Below, piece by piece: positions 20,688 through 31,299 of a DNA stretch of 64,000 nucleotides. The stretch's first letter is position 1. Each line of letters opens with the position of its first letter. Below the pieces are notes generated by a model. The model did no database searches. It was not told the DNA's origin and saw only the letters and a list, made by a program, of their open reading frames with translations. The translations under genes and the position numbers were made by a program. This DNA is from Chaetoceros tenuissimus (lineage: Eukaryota > Bacillariophyta > Thalassiosirophyceae > Chaetocerotales > Chaetocerotaceae). Location of the stretch: assembly GCA_021927905.1 (NCBI GenBank), contig BLLK01000020.1:2356001-2420000 (forward strand). Direction: 5' to 3'.

Positions 20688-22208
20688 ATGATGAACTATA
20701 CAAATCATAAAAGAATAAAAGGAATGAGAGAAACAATTGCGTTACTTCTAATACTGCTTCAAATACGGATATGTGAGGCATGTACGAAATTGGGTTCGTC
20801 TCCTACTCTCTCTACATTACATGATGCACTTCTACTCGGCGGTGTTGTCCAGATATGTCCATTTACAATAGAGAATGATGGCTGTGATCTTGATGAACCT
20901 ATAAGCGCAAGTCCATATACTCAAGTCAGTTGTGCAGGTGATGGCTGTAAAATCAACTGTCCTGGGACTCACTTTGAAGTCGATTCAGGAAAATACCTCT
21001 ATCTCAGTGGGTTCGAGCTGGCTGGTGCAACTAGTGGTAGTATTAGGGTGAAAGCAGGAGGGATGCTGAGATCTATTCAGAATAGTTATTACAGGAACAG
21101 AAGTGATTCAGACGGTGCAGCAGTACATGCTCAGGCTGGTTCTCGATTTTTCAGTTTTCGAGATGACTACAGGAATAACATTTCGACAGGAAATGGAGGA
21201 GCTATATTTGTGGAGTCAGGCTTCAGCTCAATTTCTGCATCTACTTTTGTAGACAACAGTGCAAATGATGGTGGTGCTATTCTAGTAAAGGGTCGCTCAT
21301 TCAGTCTTTCCCAAAATATCTTCTCAGGAAACAAGGCGAATGCAGATGGCTCTTCTGTAAAAATATCTGGAGGCTCGACTTTTTATGGAAGCTACAGCAA
21401 CTCCGTTTGTGACAGTGATGGCTGCCAAGGAATTTCCAAAGCAGACAATGTTTGTGACACATTCGGAAGTACATGCAATTCGCCGACAGCATACCCCTCA
21501 TCCGAACCAACGAAGGCACCAACGGCTTCTCCGACCACAGCAATGCCTTCATCTTCACCATCGATTTCATCGAAACCGACTATGTCTCCGTCCAAACAAG
21601 CTTCGGTGAATCCAACAGAGCTTCCAACATCCACACCATCCAAGCAGCCAACTTCGACTCCTTCTATCTCACCAACTGTTTCATCGAAACCAACTTTGAG
21701 TCCCACAAGCTTACCCTCCGTTCCACCTTCTTCAGCACCGACTTTAGTCCCTTCTTTTTCACCTACAGTTTCTTCTGAACCATCTCAAAGCCCGACAGCA
21801 AAAGCCTCGAATTCACCTTCAATGGCTCCAACGGACAGGCCCTCATCCTTCCCGACTTTATCGCCTTCCCACTCTCCATCAAAGAGACCCACTCTTCGCC
21901 CATCTTCTGCTCCAAGTTTGTCGAGCAAACCAAGTCGTAAGCCAACAATGATTCCTTCTCATATTCCATCTTCACCGCCCTCTTCCACACCATCCTCTAG
22001 ACCTAGTGTTTCGTTTCATCCAAGCAAGGCACCCACGAGCAGTCCGTCTTCCAAACCCAGCGTTTTGAGAAGTGCAAGACCCTCCAGCACTCCTAGCAAA
22101 ATGCAGTCATCGCAGCCATCTGCTTCTCCTTCTCCAACTAGGGAACCATCCGGGAAGAATAAGAATTCAAAAACTCTGGCACCTCATTCAGAATGGGAGA
22201 TGCCATGA
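20688..22208 (+). CDS. Secreted beta-helix protein with Ser/Pro/Thr-rich repeat stalk
   Basis: 506 residues. The start may be the ATG at 20688 or the in-frame one at 20724 (MRETIALLLILLQI), which gives a cleaner signal peptide. Residues about 30-265 have Cys-rich segments and short repeats (NGGAIFVESG, DGGAILVKG) typical of right-handed parallel beta-helix (pectin-lyase-like) domains. The C-terminal half (about 265-495) is a low-complexity stalk of SSKPTxSP / PSxxPS repeats, strongly Pro, Ser and Thr, as seen in diatom cell-wall-associated and surface proteins. It is probably heavily O-glycosylated or phosphorylated. It lacks a C-terminal membrane helix, so secretion or wall association is likely. 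No catalytic residues of pectate lyases are evident. Confidence 0.8.
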   Translation: MMNYTNHKRIKGMRETIALLLILLQIRICEACTKLGSSPTLSTLHDALLLGGVVQICPFTIENDGCDLDEPISASPYTQVSCAGDGCKINCPGTHFEVDSGKYLYLSGFELAGATSGSIRVKAGGMLRSIQNSYYRNRSDSDGAAVHAQAGSRFFSFRDDYRNNISTGNGGAIFVESGFSSISASTFVDNSANDGGAILVKGRSFSLSQNIFSGNKANADGSSVKISGGSTFYGSYSNSVCDSDGCQGISKADNVCDTFGSTCNSPTAYPSSEPTKAPTASPTTAMPSSSPSISSKPTMSPSKQASVNPTELPTSTPSKQPTSTPSISPTVSSKPTLSPTSLPSVPPSSAPTLVPSFSPTVSSEPSQSPTAKASNSPSMAPTDRPSSFPTLSPSHSPSKRPTLRPSSAPSLSSKPSRKPTMIPSHIPSSPPSSTPSSRPSVSFHPSKAPTSSPSSKPSVLRSARPSSTPSKMQSSQPSASPSPTREPSGKNKNSKTLAPHSEWEMP

Positions 22209-22765
22209 AGCTTACTGTGTAAAGATTAGTTGTATCTGAATGAGCAAATGATGCTTTCAAGAGATTGCCTATAATTTGCGTCTCTTTGTTTTTTCGAGAA
22301 TACCCATCAAATACATTGATAAAACATTGGACCAAGGTAGCTTTTCTTTGTGAAGTCGTTGGTCCAAGATATCATAGATCATAGCTTTTATTATTTCCTG
22401 TTGTATTCGGTCGTATTATCATTAAAAAAGACTGAAGCAGAGATATCATTTCATTTATAAAATAAGAATAGAGTTTATAGAGTCAACTTTGGCGTAGTTT
22501 TGCAATTAAAAATGTTGTAGACAAGAACGAAATAGCATCTTCTTCTGGAGTTGGATACTACCTTATGCTGTATCTGGGTATGGATAGATTGAGGAGTAAT
22601 AGGTTTAAAGCCGAGAGGAAGAGAGGTCGAACAGAAAACTCAAAAGTAAAGCAACAAAATGCAACTAATGCCGTCCCTATCAAAGAATTTCTCGAAAGAA
22701 ATACGATAAAGACTAATATCATTACGTAGATATTCTATAGGAAAACGGTCTTACATCATCTCAAC
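22209..22765. other. Intergenic region, tandem plus-strand genes
   Basis: 557 bp, AT-rich, between the beta-helix gene and the next plus-strand gene. I see no gene, RNA or convincing element. Confidence 0.5.
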
Positions 22766-23896
22766 ATGTCGAGAAAGGAGGAGGAAAAGAGCTCGAGTGA
22801 AGAAAAAAATATCGTCAACCAAGATGAGGTGTATACACCATTTCTCGCGAAAATGAAATGTCGAGGAAACCTTCAGATTGAATCTCCAAATCATTTCCCA
22901 AAATGTCACGGAATTAGTAGAAAAATTGAAGTGTTGCAATATTATCCACCTATGAAGGCATCTCAAGCACTTTCTACATTCAAAAATCAGACTAGCTTTT
23001 ATCATTCTGATGACGACGAGAATGAAGGTTTTGGTGGTTCTCCTCGAACGCAGAGCAAGATCAAAAGTCACCCAACTCTAGCTGCCAATAAAGATTCCAT
23101 AGACAATTATCCACACGTAGTTGATAAGAAATGGAAAGAAATGAAGGAAACTCTTGAGGAACAAACAGCTGTCAATTTGTCAAAACTCGATACTACCAAT
23201 TCAGAAATGAAAATGTATGGAACAAGTAGTGCCTATATGTTGATGTTGCGACCTCAATCAGAACATGATAAAAAGTTTGTGTCACCAACGGAATTTGAGA
23301 AAGCATTTTTAGGGCAAAAAGATGTGACACAGATGAATTTGAATGGAACGGATGATGCAAAAGCACAAACTGAATTGACTTCAAAATCCTCCATTCTGTA
23401 CGCCGTTAATCCTGTAAATGAATTAGGAGTCGCGAAAAGATTAGTCAAGAGTACTGAACATGGAGTTGCATGTACATCGACTACTATAAAGATTGGAGTG
23501 CTTGAAATCCATTTGGCTAGTTTGGAAGAAATCAGGGAAGTAGATGACACCGAGACGCAAGCATCAAAAGATACTACATCATTACGAGATAAGAAATACG
23601 GAACAACTGCAGAAGGTGAAAATGTAAAAATTGAAAGAAGGAAGCCTATCATCACCTTGCCAACTTTCCAAGAGACAATTAAGTTTGTTGAGAAAGTTGA
23701 TAAAGCCAGCGATAAGATCTTACACCACATGGTTCAAAATGCGACCTTTGTGAAAAATGAACTCAACAATGATTTTGTGAATAGAACTGCCAAAGCAAGT
23801 GAAAAGGTTGTTGATAGTTTTGAGAAGAATCTTGTACGTATGAAAAAGACTCTTATAGAAACGTACAAGTTCTTTTCAGACATAGGAAGAGATTAA
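22766..23896 (+). CDS. Hypothetical protein, unrecognised
   Basis: 376 residues from an ATG in a good context (CAACATG). The protein is hydrophilic and lysine/glutamate-rich, with no signal peptide or membrane segment. The N-terminal third is likely disordered (acidic DDDENEG cluster). The last about 90 residues look like amphipathic helices (VEKVDKASDKILHHMVQ and following) that could form a coiled coil or membrane-lining helix. No enzyme motif is visible. It ends 82 bp from the convergent EDR2-like gene. Codon use and length support a real gene, but no function can be given. Confidence 0.7.
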   Translation: MSRKEEEKSSSEEKNIVNQDEVYTPFLAKMKCRGNLQIESPNHFPKCHGISRKIEVLQYYPPMKASQALSTFKNQTSFYHSDDDENEGFGGSPRTQSKIKSHPTLAANKDSIDNYPHVVDKKWKEMKETLEEQTAVNLSKLDTTNSEMKMYGTSSAYMLMLRPQSEHDKKFVSPTEFEKAFLGQKDVTQMNLNGTDDAKAQTELTSKSSILYAVNPVNELGVAKRLVKSTEHGVACTSTTIKIGVLEIHLASLEEIREVDDTETQASKDTTSLRDKKYGTTAEGENVKIERRKPIITLPTFQETIKFVEKVDKASDKILHHMVQNATFVKNELNNDFVNRTAKASEKVVDSFEKNLVRMKKTLIETYKFFSDIGRD

Positions 23897-23978
23897 AATA
23901 TTGAATTATATTTAGAATTGAATGTATCTAGAGTAGTATGCCTACTCTATCCCCATTTAAATTTGAATGCAATCGCAA

Positions 23979-26831
23979 TTAAAATGATTCTGCAAAAACT
24001 TCGTGCGAAGTCATGACATTTTTATGTGGGTTGTATGGTAAATGAATAGGATTGCCAAGTAGAACTTCAGGAAGCTCATCAACATCACGACCTTCAATAA
24101 CGAATCCAAAGGTCTAAGGCAAAGGAAAAAGTGAATTACGATTAAGCACAAGGGAAATTATATAAAGATGCCAAATGAATAGACTTACCATCAGCATGCG
24201 TGAAAAGTAATGTTGCTTCAAATACGACATTGCATTCTTAAACATGAAAGGAAGAGGATGCATGTTCACATCTATCTCCAAAGTTCTCTTGTCTGGATGA
24301 GAGAACACAAAACTGGTTTCACCTGGTCTCTTGATAAGCATTGGCTTTCCATTGTATCTACAAATCCAATTAGGAACTCCTAACTCCTTCAGGTTCTCTC
24401 CACGAGGAATAAATTTAAGTCTTTTCTGCATCTCCGGATCAGAACTTGAAGTGCAAACCCATTTTTCCCAAAGGTTTACAGCATTGACAAGCGACCGCTT
24501 TTTAGGGTCTGGAAATAGTTCTACAAGCTTTTTGTCTTTCTCATCTTGAGTCATGGATTCACTATGTACAATTTGAAGTATCTTACGAACTTCAGGTCTA
24601 ATACGGAAGTAACCGCAAACGATGTAGCCTTTACCATCCGATTTTCCACCTAGAGTTGGTGCAGTAGTTGGTAAAGCAAAGGAAATGATAAGTGTATCGG
24701 GTGCAGACCAATTTCCATCCTCGCCATAATCATAATCCGGGAAATTGAATCTCTCACCAACATCAGTCATGACTTCATGAGAATCAAATGCATCTAGTTC
24801 AACCAACTCATAAAGAGAAGTACTCGACGGAATCTTCATCTTTGTTGATAAATAATCATGCCCTCTTAGCTGGATAATCGACGGGTCTCCTGCCATCCAA
24901 GCTGTTACATCCCTCCCATCAGCATTGGTATGGCTATCATTTGCATTATACAATCTAATTGTCGAAGATCCGGCATTTGGACGACATGATAAATCTTCAG
25001 AGTAATCCATACTTTTCTTTTCGACAAACGATGGACTTTTCAGCAACTGATCATACGACCTTTCAGTTCGATTTACGTCATCCTCTAGCAATGCGTCACC
25101 GTAGAGACCATTCTCACTGATAGACACACTCTTCTTTGGAGTTCTTGGAGGTTGTCTAAATACTGAGGAATTCCCAGAAACTTCTTCGGAATCTGCCCCA
25201 TGGGGAACATTACTCGATATATGCTTCCAAGTTAGAATATTCACCAATGCAAATACAACAAAATGTGGGATGTGAAAAACCTTATCAACGCAAACAAATA
25301 GATATAGAAATGCGCAATTTACCAATGCAAATGTAATCACTACATTTTGATTGTTCACTGCTACTTCGTCGAAAGTTTTGAGGGATGGTTGTTTCTGAGA
25401 CAAATTATCTGAGGTATTGGAAGCAGCTTGTTCACTATAAAGATCAGCTTCGGAAATATCTCTGTCTTTAGTCTCCTCTGTGAAAGTTTTTGAACCATCT
25501 CTGGTATCTTTCGGGGTCACAACCAATCTTTTTCCAGTATTTTTAGCAAATCTTGCTACACTTTGAGTCAGTGCTACTTTTGTACATCGATTAAGCCATT
25601 TCAGAATTTCCTTATCATTTTCGAAGCAAAGCATCCACTTAACTTCTGATTTGACCATTATAGCCAGACAATAGGGTGTTGGAGCGAAGGAATTTGGAGT
25701 CACAGGCACTACGGTGGCTGTCGCATAATCTCCCACTAGATCAATAACTCCCTTTGGATTGTTGATGTCTGGTGCTTTTAGATGTGCATGTTCAGCTAGA
25801 TAGTTGAAGTGTTTCTTCATTTGTTTGTTCAAACTTTTAATATTCTTGGAGAGATATTTCTTGGAAGATGTAGCTGCGTCATTGGTTGTCTCAGCATTAG
25901 TAGGAGTAATCAAATCTTTGCCATCAGGGCTATTCCGTTCATCATCGTCCAATACAGCATCTTCATGATAGTACATTAAATGCCTCCCTTCCATAACTAA
26001 TCTTCTTCTTTCCCACATGGATGACTTATTTACACTATTCCCGTCATCATCTTCTTCATTGTTCACCATTTGTTTATCCCACTTTCCAAGTTGCCAGAAA
26101 TTTTTATTCACCTTTTTCAAGCGTTCTGAAGCCACGGCATTACTTTGCTTCATATATCCACTAAAACCAGCCTTGCGTTTATATACAAAACACGATGCCC
26201 GAAAATCATATCTTGAAGAGCAATCTCGGTCATATTCAGACTCTTGTGTTCCAATAGAACTATCATCATCGTCAAAAGATGTGTAAGGCGATTCATCATT
26301 CAGGGGCAAGTCTTGAATACCATCTTCAAACTTTTCATTTCTCAAGGGATTTGAACTTTTAGGAGACTGATCATTATCAACGATTAGTCTTGGCAAAGGC
26401 GGACGGTCAGGTGACATGCGATGTATCTTTTTAGTATTCATAGGTGATGTTTGTTGAGCTTCTTGACTGTTTTGAAATGATTTACTCTTTCTAATTCTTG
26501 AGAATATATTACTCTTGGCAACTTTCGATGCCACTGGTTTTGATGGAAATAGTTTTTGTGCAAATTCTGGTGAAGATGCAAGACGTCTATGAGCTCTCCC
26601 ACGTGATGGAGATGGACTGAGAGATCTTGATACACCTTGAACAACTTCATTTGTCACGATCTCATTTGATGAATATGAGTTGGGTGAAAGATTTGCTTCT
26701 GCGATGTTTGGATATGATCTAGCTGTCTGGAAAGGTACAGCAGATTTTAGTTCCGATTCATCTTGTTCCTTCTTCGTAGAACCTGCTGAACCTTCCATGG
26801 TATTGCTTCGACTCCGACCTCGTAGTGTCAT
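23979..26831 (-). CDS. EDR2-like PH / DUF1336 protein with internal membrane hairpin (two exons)
   Basis: Exon 1 is 26831-24189 and exon 2 is 24113-23979, with a 75-nt intron (GTAAGT donor, TTTGCCTTAG acceptor, phase 0), giving 925 residues. Reading through would replace the conserved C-terminus by 23 unrelated residues; the spliced exon supplies the expected FVIEGRDVDELPEVLLG. A Ser-rich disordered N-terminus carries a basic region; a PH-like domain lies at about 235-420 (RRRLVMEGRHLMYYHE start); two adjacent hydrophobic segments at about 494-537 look like a membrane hairpin; the DUF1336/EDR2_C domain covers about 640-925 (IIQLRGHDYL, GYFRIRP, LEIDVNMHP). Plant EDR2 binds phosphoinositides and restrains cell death; its START domain is not evident here. 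A lipid-transfer or contact-site role is inferred. Confidence 0.85.
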
Positions 26832-27305
26832 TTCGAAATATGTAAAAAATGGAGCTCAGATAGTTTCTTCTTCCTTGCGACTTCACAGCTTTTATATATT
26901 AGAGCATATATTCAATTATTTACAATTGATAAAATAACAAATAAGCAGTATCTTTTGACTTCACAATGAAAAAGGAAGGTATGGTAGAACTGAGATGTCA
27001 GTTAAGTCAATCCCATTTGGGAGAAGGGGTTGCACATACTAACCCTATAGGGATACCAGCACTTCCTCCACGTTTTTTCCATCCAATTTTGACCCACTCA
27101 TTCATTTGCTGACTAAGATTTGTTTTTGTGTTGTGTTTCCATTGTAAGCTCAGTGTTGGTAAAAAGTAAATGCTTACATTACAACAATACAATATAAAAA
27201 TTACAACTTCATTCACTTATTAGAATCAGTACCCGGGCTAGACAAAATAAGTTTGCATAAATTTTAGACTCAAGGGACAACTTGTATCTTTTAGAATTAA
27301 TAAAC
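26832..27305. other. Divergent promoter region, EDR2-like / START-like
   Basis: 474 bp between opposed ATGs; AT-rich, no supportable gene. The in-frame sequence just upstream of 27306 has no ATG. Confidence 0.5.
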
Positions 27306-28949
27306 ATGAAACATCAAAATAGGTCGTCGAAACAATTGGAAGTAAATGAAATTGATACCGTAGCAAGTGGAGATGCATACTCTTTATCTTCAAGAACGAG
27401 CAAGCGGTCCATGAGAAGAATGACCAAAGCTACTGCGCTGTCTATACTGGCGATTGCGAAACTTACAAATGATATTCCTATTGCACAAGCATTCACTACA
27501 TCATGTCCGTCTTCACAGACATGTTCTCAATTTCAATCACAAAGTAGAGGTCATCATTATCAACTTGAGAGATTCACTGATTCCTACGCCTTTCCCTTTT
27601 CTCTCACCGAAACTTCGACAAGTTTATATTCAAAGAAAAAGGATTCTGGTAGTCGATTTGGAGTCAGACGGAGAGTACGATCTGTGCTAGAAAGAGCCAA
27701 GAATAGGACAGGTATCAGAAATAATTCTGACAAACACTATGAAAATAGTAACGATGTTATTGATGAAAAATCTAAATCTATAGGAAAGACAAATGCTTCA
27801 ACAAATGAAAGTAAGAGAATAGCAGTGACTCCGTCAGAAACAAGCAAAGAATCTGATTTGAAAACATCAACCTCTGAAGACATTCCCGAATCAGAGACTT
27901 TACATGTTGATGAAATAGAATCCTCATCAGGTGAAGTGATTGCTGAAAACATTGATAGCACACCGACACCGTCAGAAGTAGTAGAATTTGAAGAAAAGGA
28001 GACAACCGTGGAGGTAGCTTCCAAAACAAGTGTTGGGATTGATCCAAGAAGTTCAGTAAATGTGATTGCAGAAGCGGCTTCAATAGGAGCACTAGGTGAC
28101 ATGGAACTTGAATATAAAAGTGAAGATAAACAAAAAACAAAGCAAAAGAAATCAAAACCAGCCTCAACTTATTCGGCGAAAGAAGTAGATCCATCACCTG
28201 GTGATGACCTTGTTCCTTCGAAGAAGCTGACCGAAATGGATGCTCTAAAAGGAGATGTATCAGCTGCCTTTTCTATGCCACCACCACCTCTACCTTTTAC
28301 TTTACCCGAACTTACAGTAGAACAAAAGAAAATGCTTCAGAATGGAGAGAGAGTACAGTACCAATCAGATATGGGAAGGGAAGGATCAGGTTTCGTTGTT
28401 ATGGATGTAAAGGCACCTGCAGCTGTTGTTTGGGAATGTCTTCTTGATTTTTACTCCTATCCTCAGACTATCCCAACCGTACGTGATGTACAAATGTTTA
28501 CAAACACCCACATGAATTCAGATTACTACTCTGAGGCCGCTATAGAAAAGAAAGAATATCAAGATGGGACACTTGCAACATTAAAACATGGCATCCCCAG
28601 TGTAACCCGTGCAGCATTTACATTGAGTAAATTCCGGCTAAAAATTGCCGCAATTCACAAGTATCGTCCACATCCACTTGGTGATTATATGGTATTCACA
28701 TTAGATCCTGCATGTACAAATCTGGTATTGAAGAATGCAAAGGGAGTTTGGCATACTCAGACCAACCCAGATGGTCGAGGAGAAGAATACACTAGAGTTT
28801 GGCTTTTGTGTGAATTGAGTGTTTCACCACTACTTCCTCAATGGATTACAGACTACGCAGCTAAGAGAGCTATGCCTAGAGCAACTACTTGGGTAAAACC
28901 TACCGTTGAAGCAGCTGCAGATCTTTGGTTCAAAGGTTTGAAAGATTGA
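27306..28949 (+). CDS. Plastid-targeted START-like (SRPBCC, polyketide-cyclase family) protein
   Basis: 547 residues from the first ATG at 27306 (the frame opens earlier without ATG). A basic N-terminus is followed by a hydrophobic segment (ALSILAIAKL) and IAQAFTTSC, a plausible bipartite plastid signal with Phe after the cleavage site; the unusually long pre-segment makes targeting less certain. Residues about 110-350 are acidic, Ser/Glu-rich and probably disordered. The C-terminal about 190 residues form a START-like/cyclase domain: GFVVMDVKAPAAVVWECL, LDFYSYPQTIPTV, then FTLDPA and a GEEYTRVWL strand. Such domains bind hydrophobic ligands such as lipids, quinones or pigments. The ligand cannot be told from sequence. 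Confidence 0.75.
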   Translation: MKHQNRSSKQLEVNEIDTVASGDAYSLSSRTSKRSMRRMTKATALSILAIAKLTNDIPIAQAFTTSCPSSQTCSQFQSQSRGHHYQLERFTDSYAFPFSLTETSTSLYSKKKDSGSRFGVRRRVRSVLERAKNRTGIRNNSDKHYENSNDVIDEKSKSIGKTNASTNESKRIAVTPSETSKESDLKTSTSEDIPESETLHVDEIESSSGEVIAENIDSTPTPSEVVEFEEKETTVEVASKTSVGIDPRSSVNVIAEAASIGALGDMELEYKSEDKQKTKQKKSKPASTYSAKEVDPSPGDDLVPSKKLTEMDALKGDVSAAFSMPPPPLPFTLPELTVEQKKMLQNGERVQYQSDMGREGSGFVVMDVKAPAAVVWECLLDFYSYPQTIPTVRDVQMFTNTHMNSDYYSEAAIEKKEYQDGTLATLKHGIPSVTRAAFTLSKFRLKIAAIHKYRPHPLGDYMVFTLDPACTNLVLKNAKGVWHTQTNPDGRGEEYTRVWLLCELSVSPLLPQWITDYAAKRAMPRATTWVKPTVEAAADLWFKGLKD

Positions 28950-29054
28950 GTTACTACAATTCATCTCAATTCAAGACATTTGAAATAGCTGCTATAGGAA
29001 CAAATTCTAATAAATAGTAGAGGTCAAATAATGAAGCTATTTAAAAAGTATTGA

Positions 29055-29936
29055 CTAGCACGAAACACTACTGACTGCATGAACAAGGCAACTGTGAAAC
29101 GAATCCACCTTGTTCTCGACTTCTCGCTGTTTATTTTTGTCGACCCACTGTTCAACATTGAAATCCAACTGACCTCCGTGTTCAACAAGCAATTTATCCT
29201 TGTCAATCCTGCCGTAGATTTCATCAATAGATTTGACCGTATGAGCTCTTTGTTTGATCTTTTTTGGTAACAGTAAATTACTAATGACTGCAAACATCCC
29301 CTTGAAGAAGAAAGGTGCATTTAACATATAAATACCCTAGAATATCGTCAGCATTGGAATAAAGTTTGAATAATTTATTGTCATTGATAAACATACCTTG
29401 ATGCGGATAGGGAAATGCCCAATAATTGCAGGAAACAAAATCTTTGGAATCCTTAGATCCAAATTGTTCTTTGAAACTCCATCTAAATCATGAAATACAA
29501 TGACTCCATTTAATTGAGCCTCTTTTCTTTCCATAACTCTATCTATAATATAGAGAAACATGCGACAAATGTCTACAGGTTTCCTTCCATCGCTCATATC
29601 ATTATTCTTTAAGCGCCCAATAACAACAGCACATCCATCTTTTGAAGTGAGGGAATCAGGAGCTACCAGAATTTGATCCTTTAGTAATTTTTGCAACTGC
29701 TCATCAGTTGAAACTTTTAGCTCAGGATCATCAAAGGCCCATTTATTCTCTTGTCGCCATTTGATGTGATCACGGAATCTTCCCGCAGCCCTCTTCACGT
29801 CAGCCTTCCAATATAAAAATCTCAAGAGATCTTTATCTGAAATTCCTCGCGCTGCTTCACCTAGTTCTACTTTCAGTTCTGGCAGTAGAGCTTCAGCTTG
29901 GTCAACCACATTTGCATTACTTCCTTCTAAACTCAT
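29055..29936 (-). CDS. Sec14-like CRAL-TRIO lipid-binding protein (two exons)
   Basis: Exon 1 is 29936-29397 and exon 2 is 29336-29055; the 60-nt intron (GTATGT donor, ATTCTAG acceptor, phase 0) joins FPIRIK to GIYMLNAP, the conserved CRAL-TRIO core, and gives 273 residues. The N-terminal helical CRAL_TRIO_N part has LLRFLYWKADVKRA. The lipid-binding part has VIVFHDLDG and then FFFKGMFAVISNLLLP and LPKKIKQRAHT. Sec14-like proteins exchange phosphatidylinositol with other lipids and support membrane trafficking. Being short and without GOLD or other extra domains, it is a stand-alone Sec14. It converges with the START-like gene at about 105 bp. Confidence 0.88.
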
Positions 29937-30298
29937 TGAAATACTTTTTATAATGAAAATAGTAAGGTGTACCTTTTACCGTACCTTTTGTTCATCAGTG
30001 TTCAACTTTGTTCCATCTTGTTCTCCATGTACAGGGTTCTTAGTACAATGACGTCTTTCATCTATGACAGTGTAGACACATGTCAAAATTGAAAACAAAA
30101 GTTTAGTAAGATTCCCAACTTCCAACTCACGAGCCGACGATCGACGATCCAAAAAAGATGAAGAAGAGATTCAATTCAGAGAGATCGAGACGAGATACCT
30201 TTCTCGAATTAATAAAAGATACCCTGACCATAAATGCACAATTGAGAGATACATTTCTATCTTCAGCCACAGTTTTAATTGAATCATAGGTGTATAAA
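29937..30298. other. Divergent promoter region, Sec14-like / secreted coiled coil
   Basis: 362 bp. It contains CGACGATCGACGATCC (two direct GACGATC copies) near 30136-30151. No gene is seen. Confidence 0.5.
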
Positions 30299-31240
30299 AT
30301 GAGGTTCTTCTTAAATGCCATATTTTTCACTTTTCTTGTCTTTCTTGTGCAAATAAACATTATTCATGCCGATGAGCCATCCATCAAGGGCGAAGAAATA
30401 TCGGAGAAAGTAGCATCTGGCTCTGAGAGTGCTTCAGAGACACCTATTGCGACAGAGGCTACAGCGGAGGCTGAATCAGATGATGAGGTAGATCTTGCAT
30501 CTTTGACAGACGAAGAGCTCGAGGAGATTTGCACCAGTAGAGGATTCGAAGTAGTCAAAGAGAAAGATGAAGAGACTGGAGAGTTTAAGAAATACAGTCA
30601 TGAAGATTACATCAACGCTGCCAACCAGTGCCTAGATATGGAGGCAGAAATGGAGGCAATTTTGAATGAAAATCCTGAATTAATCAAGGAGATTGAAGCT
30701 GAAGCAGAGAGAATGCGACAAGAAAATGAGCGATTGGAAAATGAGATTAAAAATATGATCAATGACAACATAGATGAAGATCAAACTGATGATGAACAAG
30801 TAGACAAAACCGATGATAGCAATGAATCAGAAACCGAGGCTGCGGAAGAAAGCTCTACAGATGGTGAAACAACAACAATGGATAACGGTAATGTAGTGAT
30901 CGAAGAGGATAGCGACGAAGTCCTAGACTTGGATAGTGGAAAGTCATACGAACCAACGAAAGATACGTCAACTGATATATCTGTCGAAGAAATACCGACA
31001 GAAGATATTTCATTCATGTCCATAACAAGAGAAGTGAAGGATCAAATGATTAAAGACTTCAATCGTGTAGCTGATTTACTACTCCCCCCACAACTAAGAG
31101 GACCATTGAAGAAAGCATTGGAACCTATTGTTCAAATTGTAAAGGGTGCATTGAGTACTACAGTTGATATGGTAAAGAGATATACCAAACAAATTTTTGA
31201 GCAGAGAAAAAATGAAGGCAATGAACAAGCTACAAAATAG
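30299..31240 (+). CDS. Secreted or ER acidic coiled-coil protein, function unknown
   Basis: 313 residues from the first ATG at 30299; the frame opens upstream with GTG only. A strong signal peptide (FFLNAIFFTFLVFLVQINIIHA) is followed by acidic sequence. A short motif LTDEELEEICTSRGFEV (about 65-85) resembles the first helices of a SAP-like or leucine-rich helical fold. A coiled coil (about 115-155) and a long Glu/Asp/Ser-rich segment follow. The last about 70 residues are less acidic and amphipathic (LLPPQLRGPLKKALEPI) and may touch a membrane or partner. No KDEL-type retention signal is present, so residence in the ER, plastid periphery or secretion is open. Confidence 0.75.
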   Translation: MRFFLNAIFFTFLVFLVQINIIHADEPSIKGEEISEKVASGSESASETPIATEATAEAESDDEVDLASLTDEELEEICTSRGFEVVKEKDEETGEFKKYSHEDYINAANQCLDMEAEMEAILNENPELIKEIEAEAERMRQENERLENEIKNMINDNIDEDQTDDEQVDKTDDSNESETEAAEESSTDGETTTMDNGNVVIEEDSDEVLDLDSGKSYEPTKDTSTDISVEEIPTEDISFMSITREVKDQMIKDFNRVADLLLPPQLRGPLKKALEPIVQIVKGALSTTVDMVKRYTKQIFEQRKNEGNEQATK

Positions 31241-31299
31241 TTGATTGATTTAAAAAGTAATAAACTTTAGTTAGACCTCATGGGTGCTAGTACTTGTCT

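Noticed and set aside
25220-25350. Possible intron (GTAAAT donor) in the hydrophobic stretch of the EDR2-like gene
   Set aside because: The donor is weak, there is no good acceptor nearby, and the segment reads as two membrane helices in frame.
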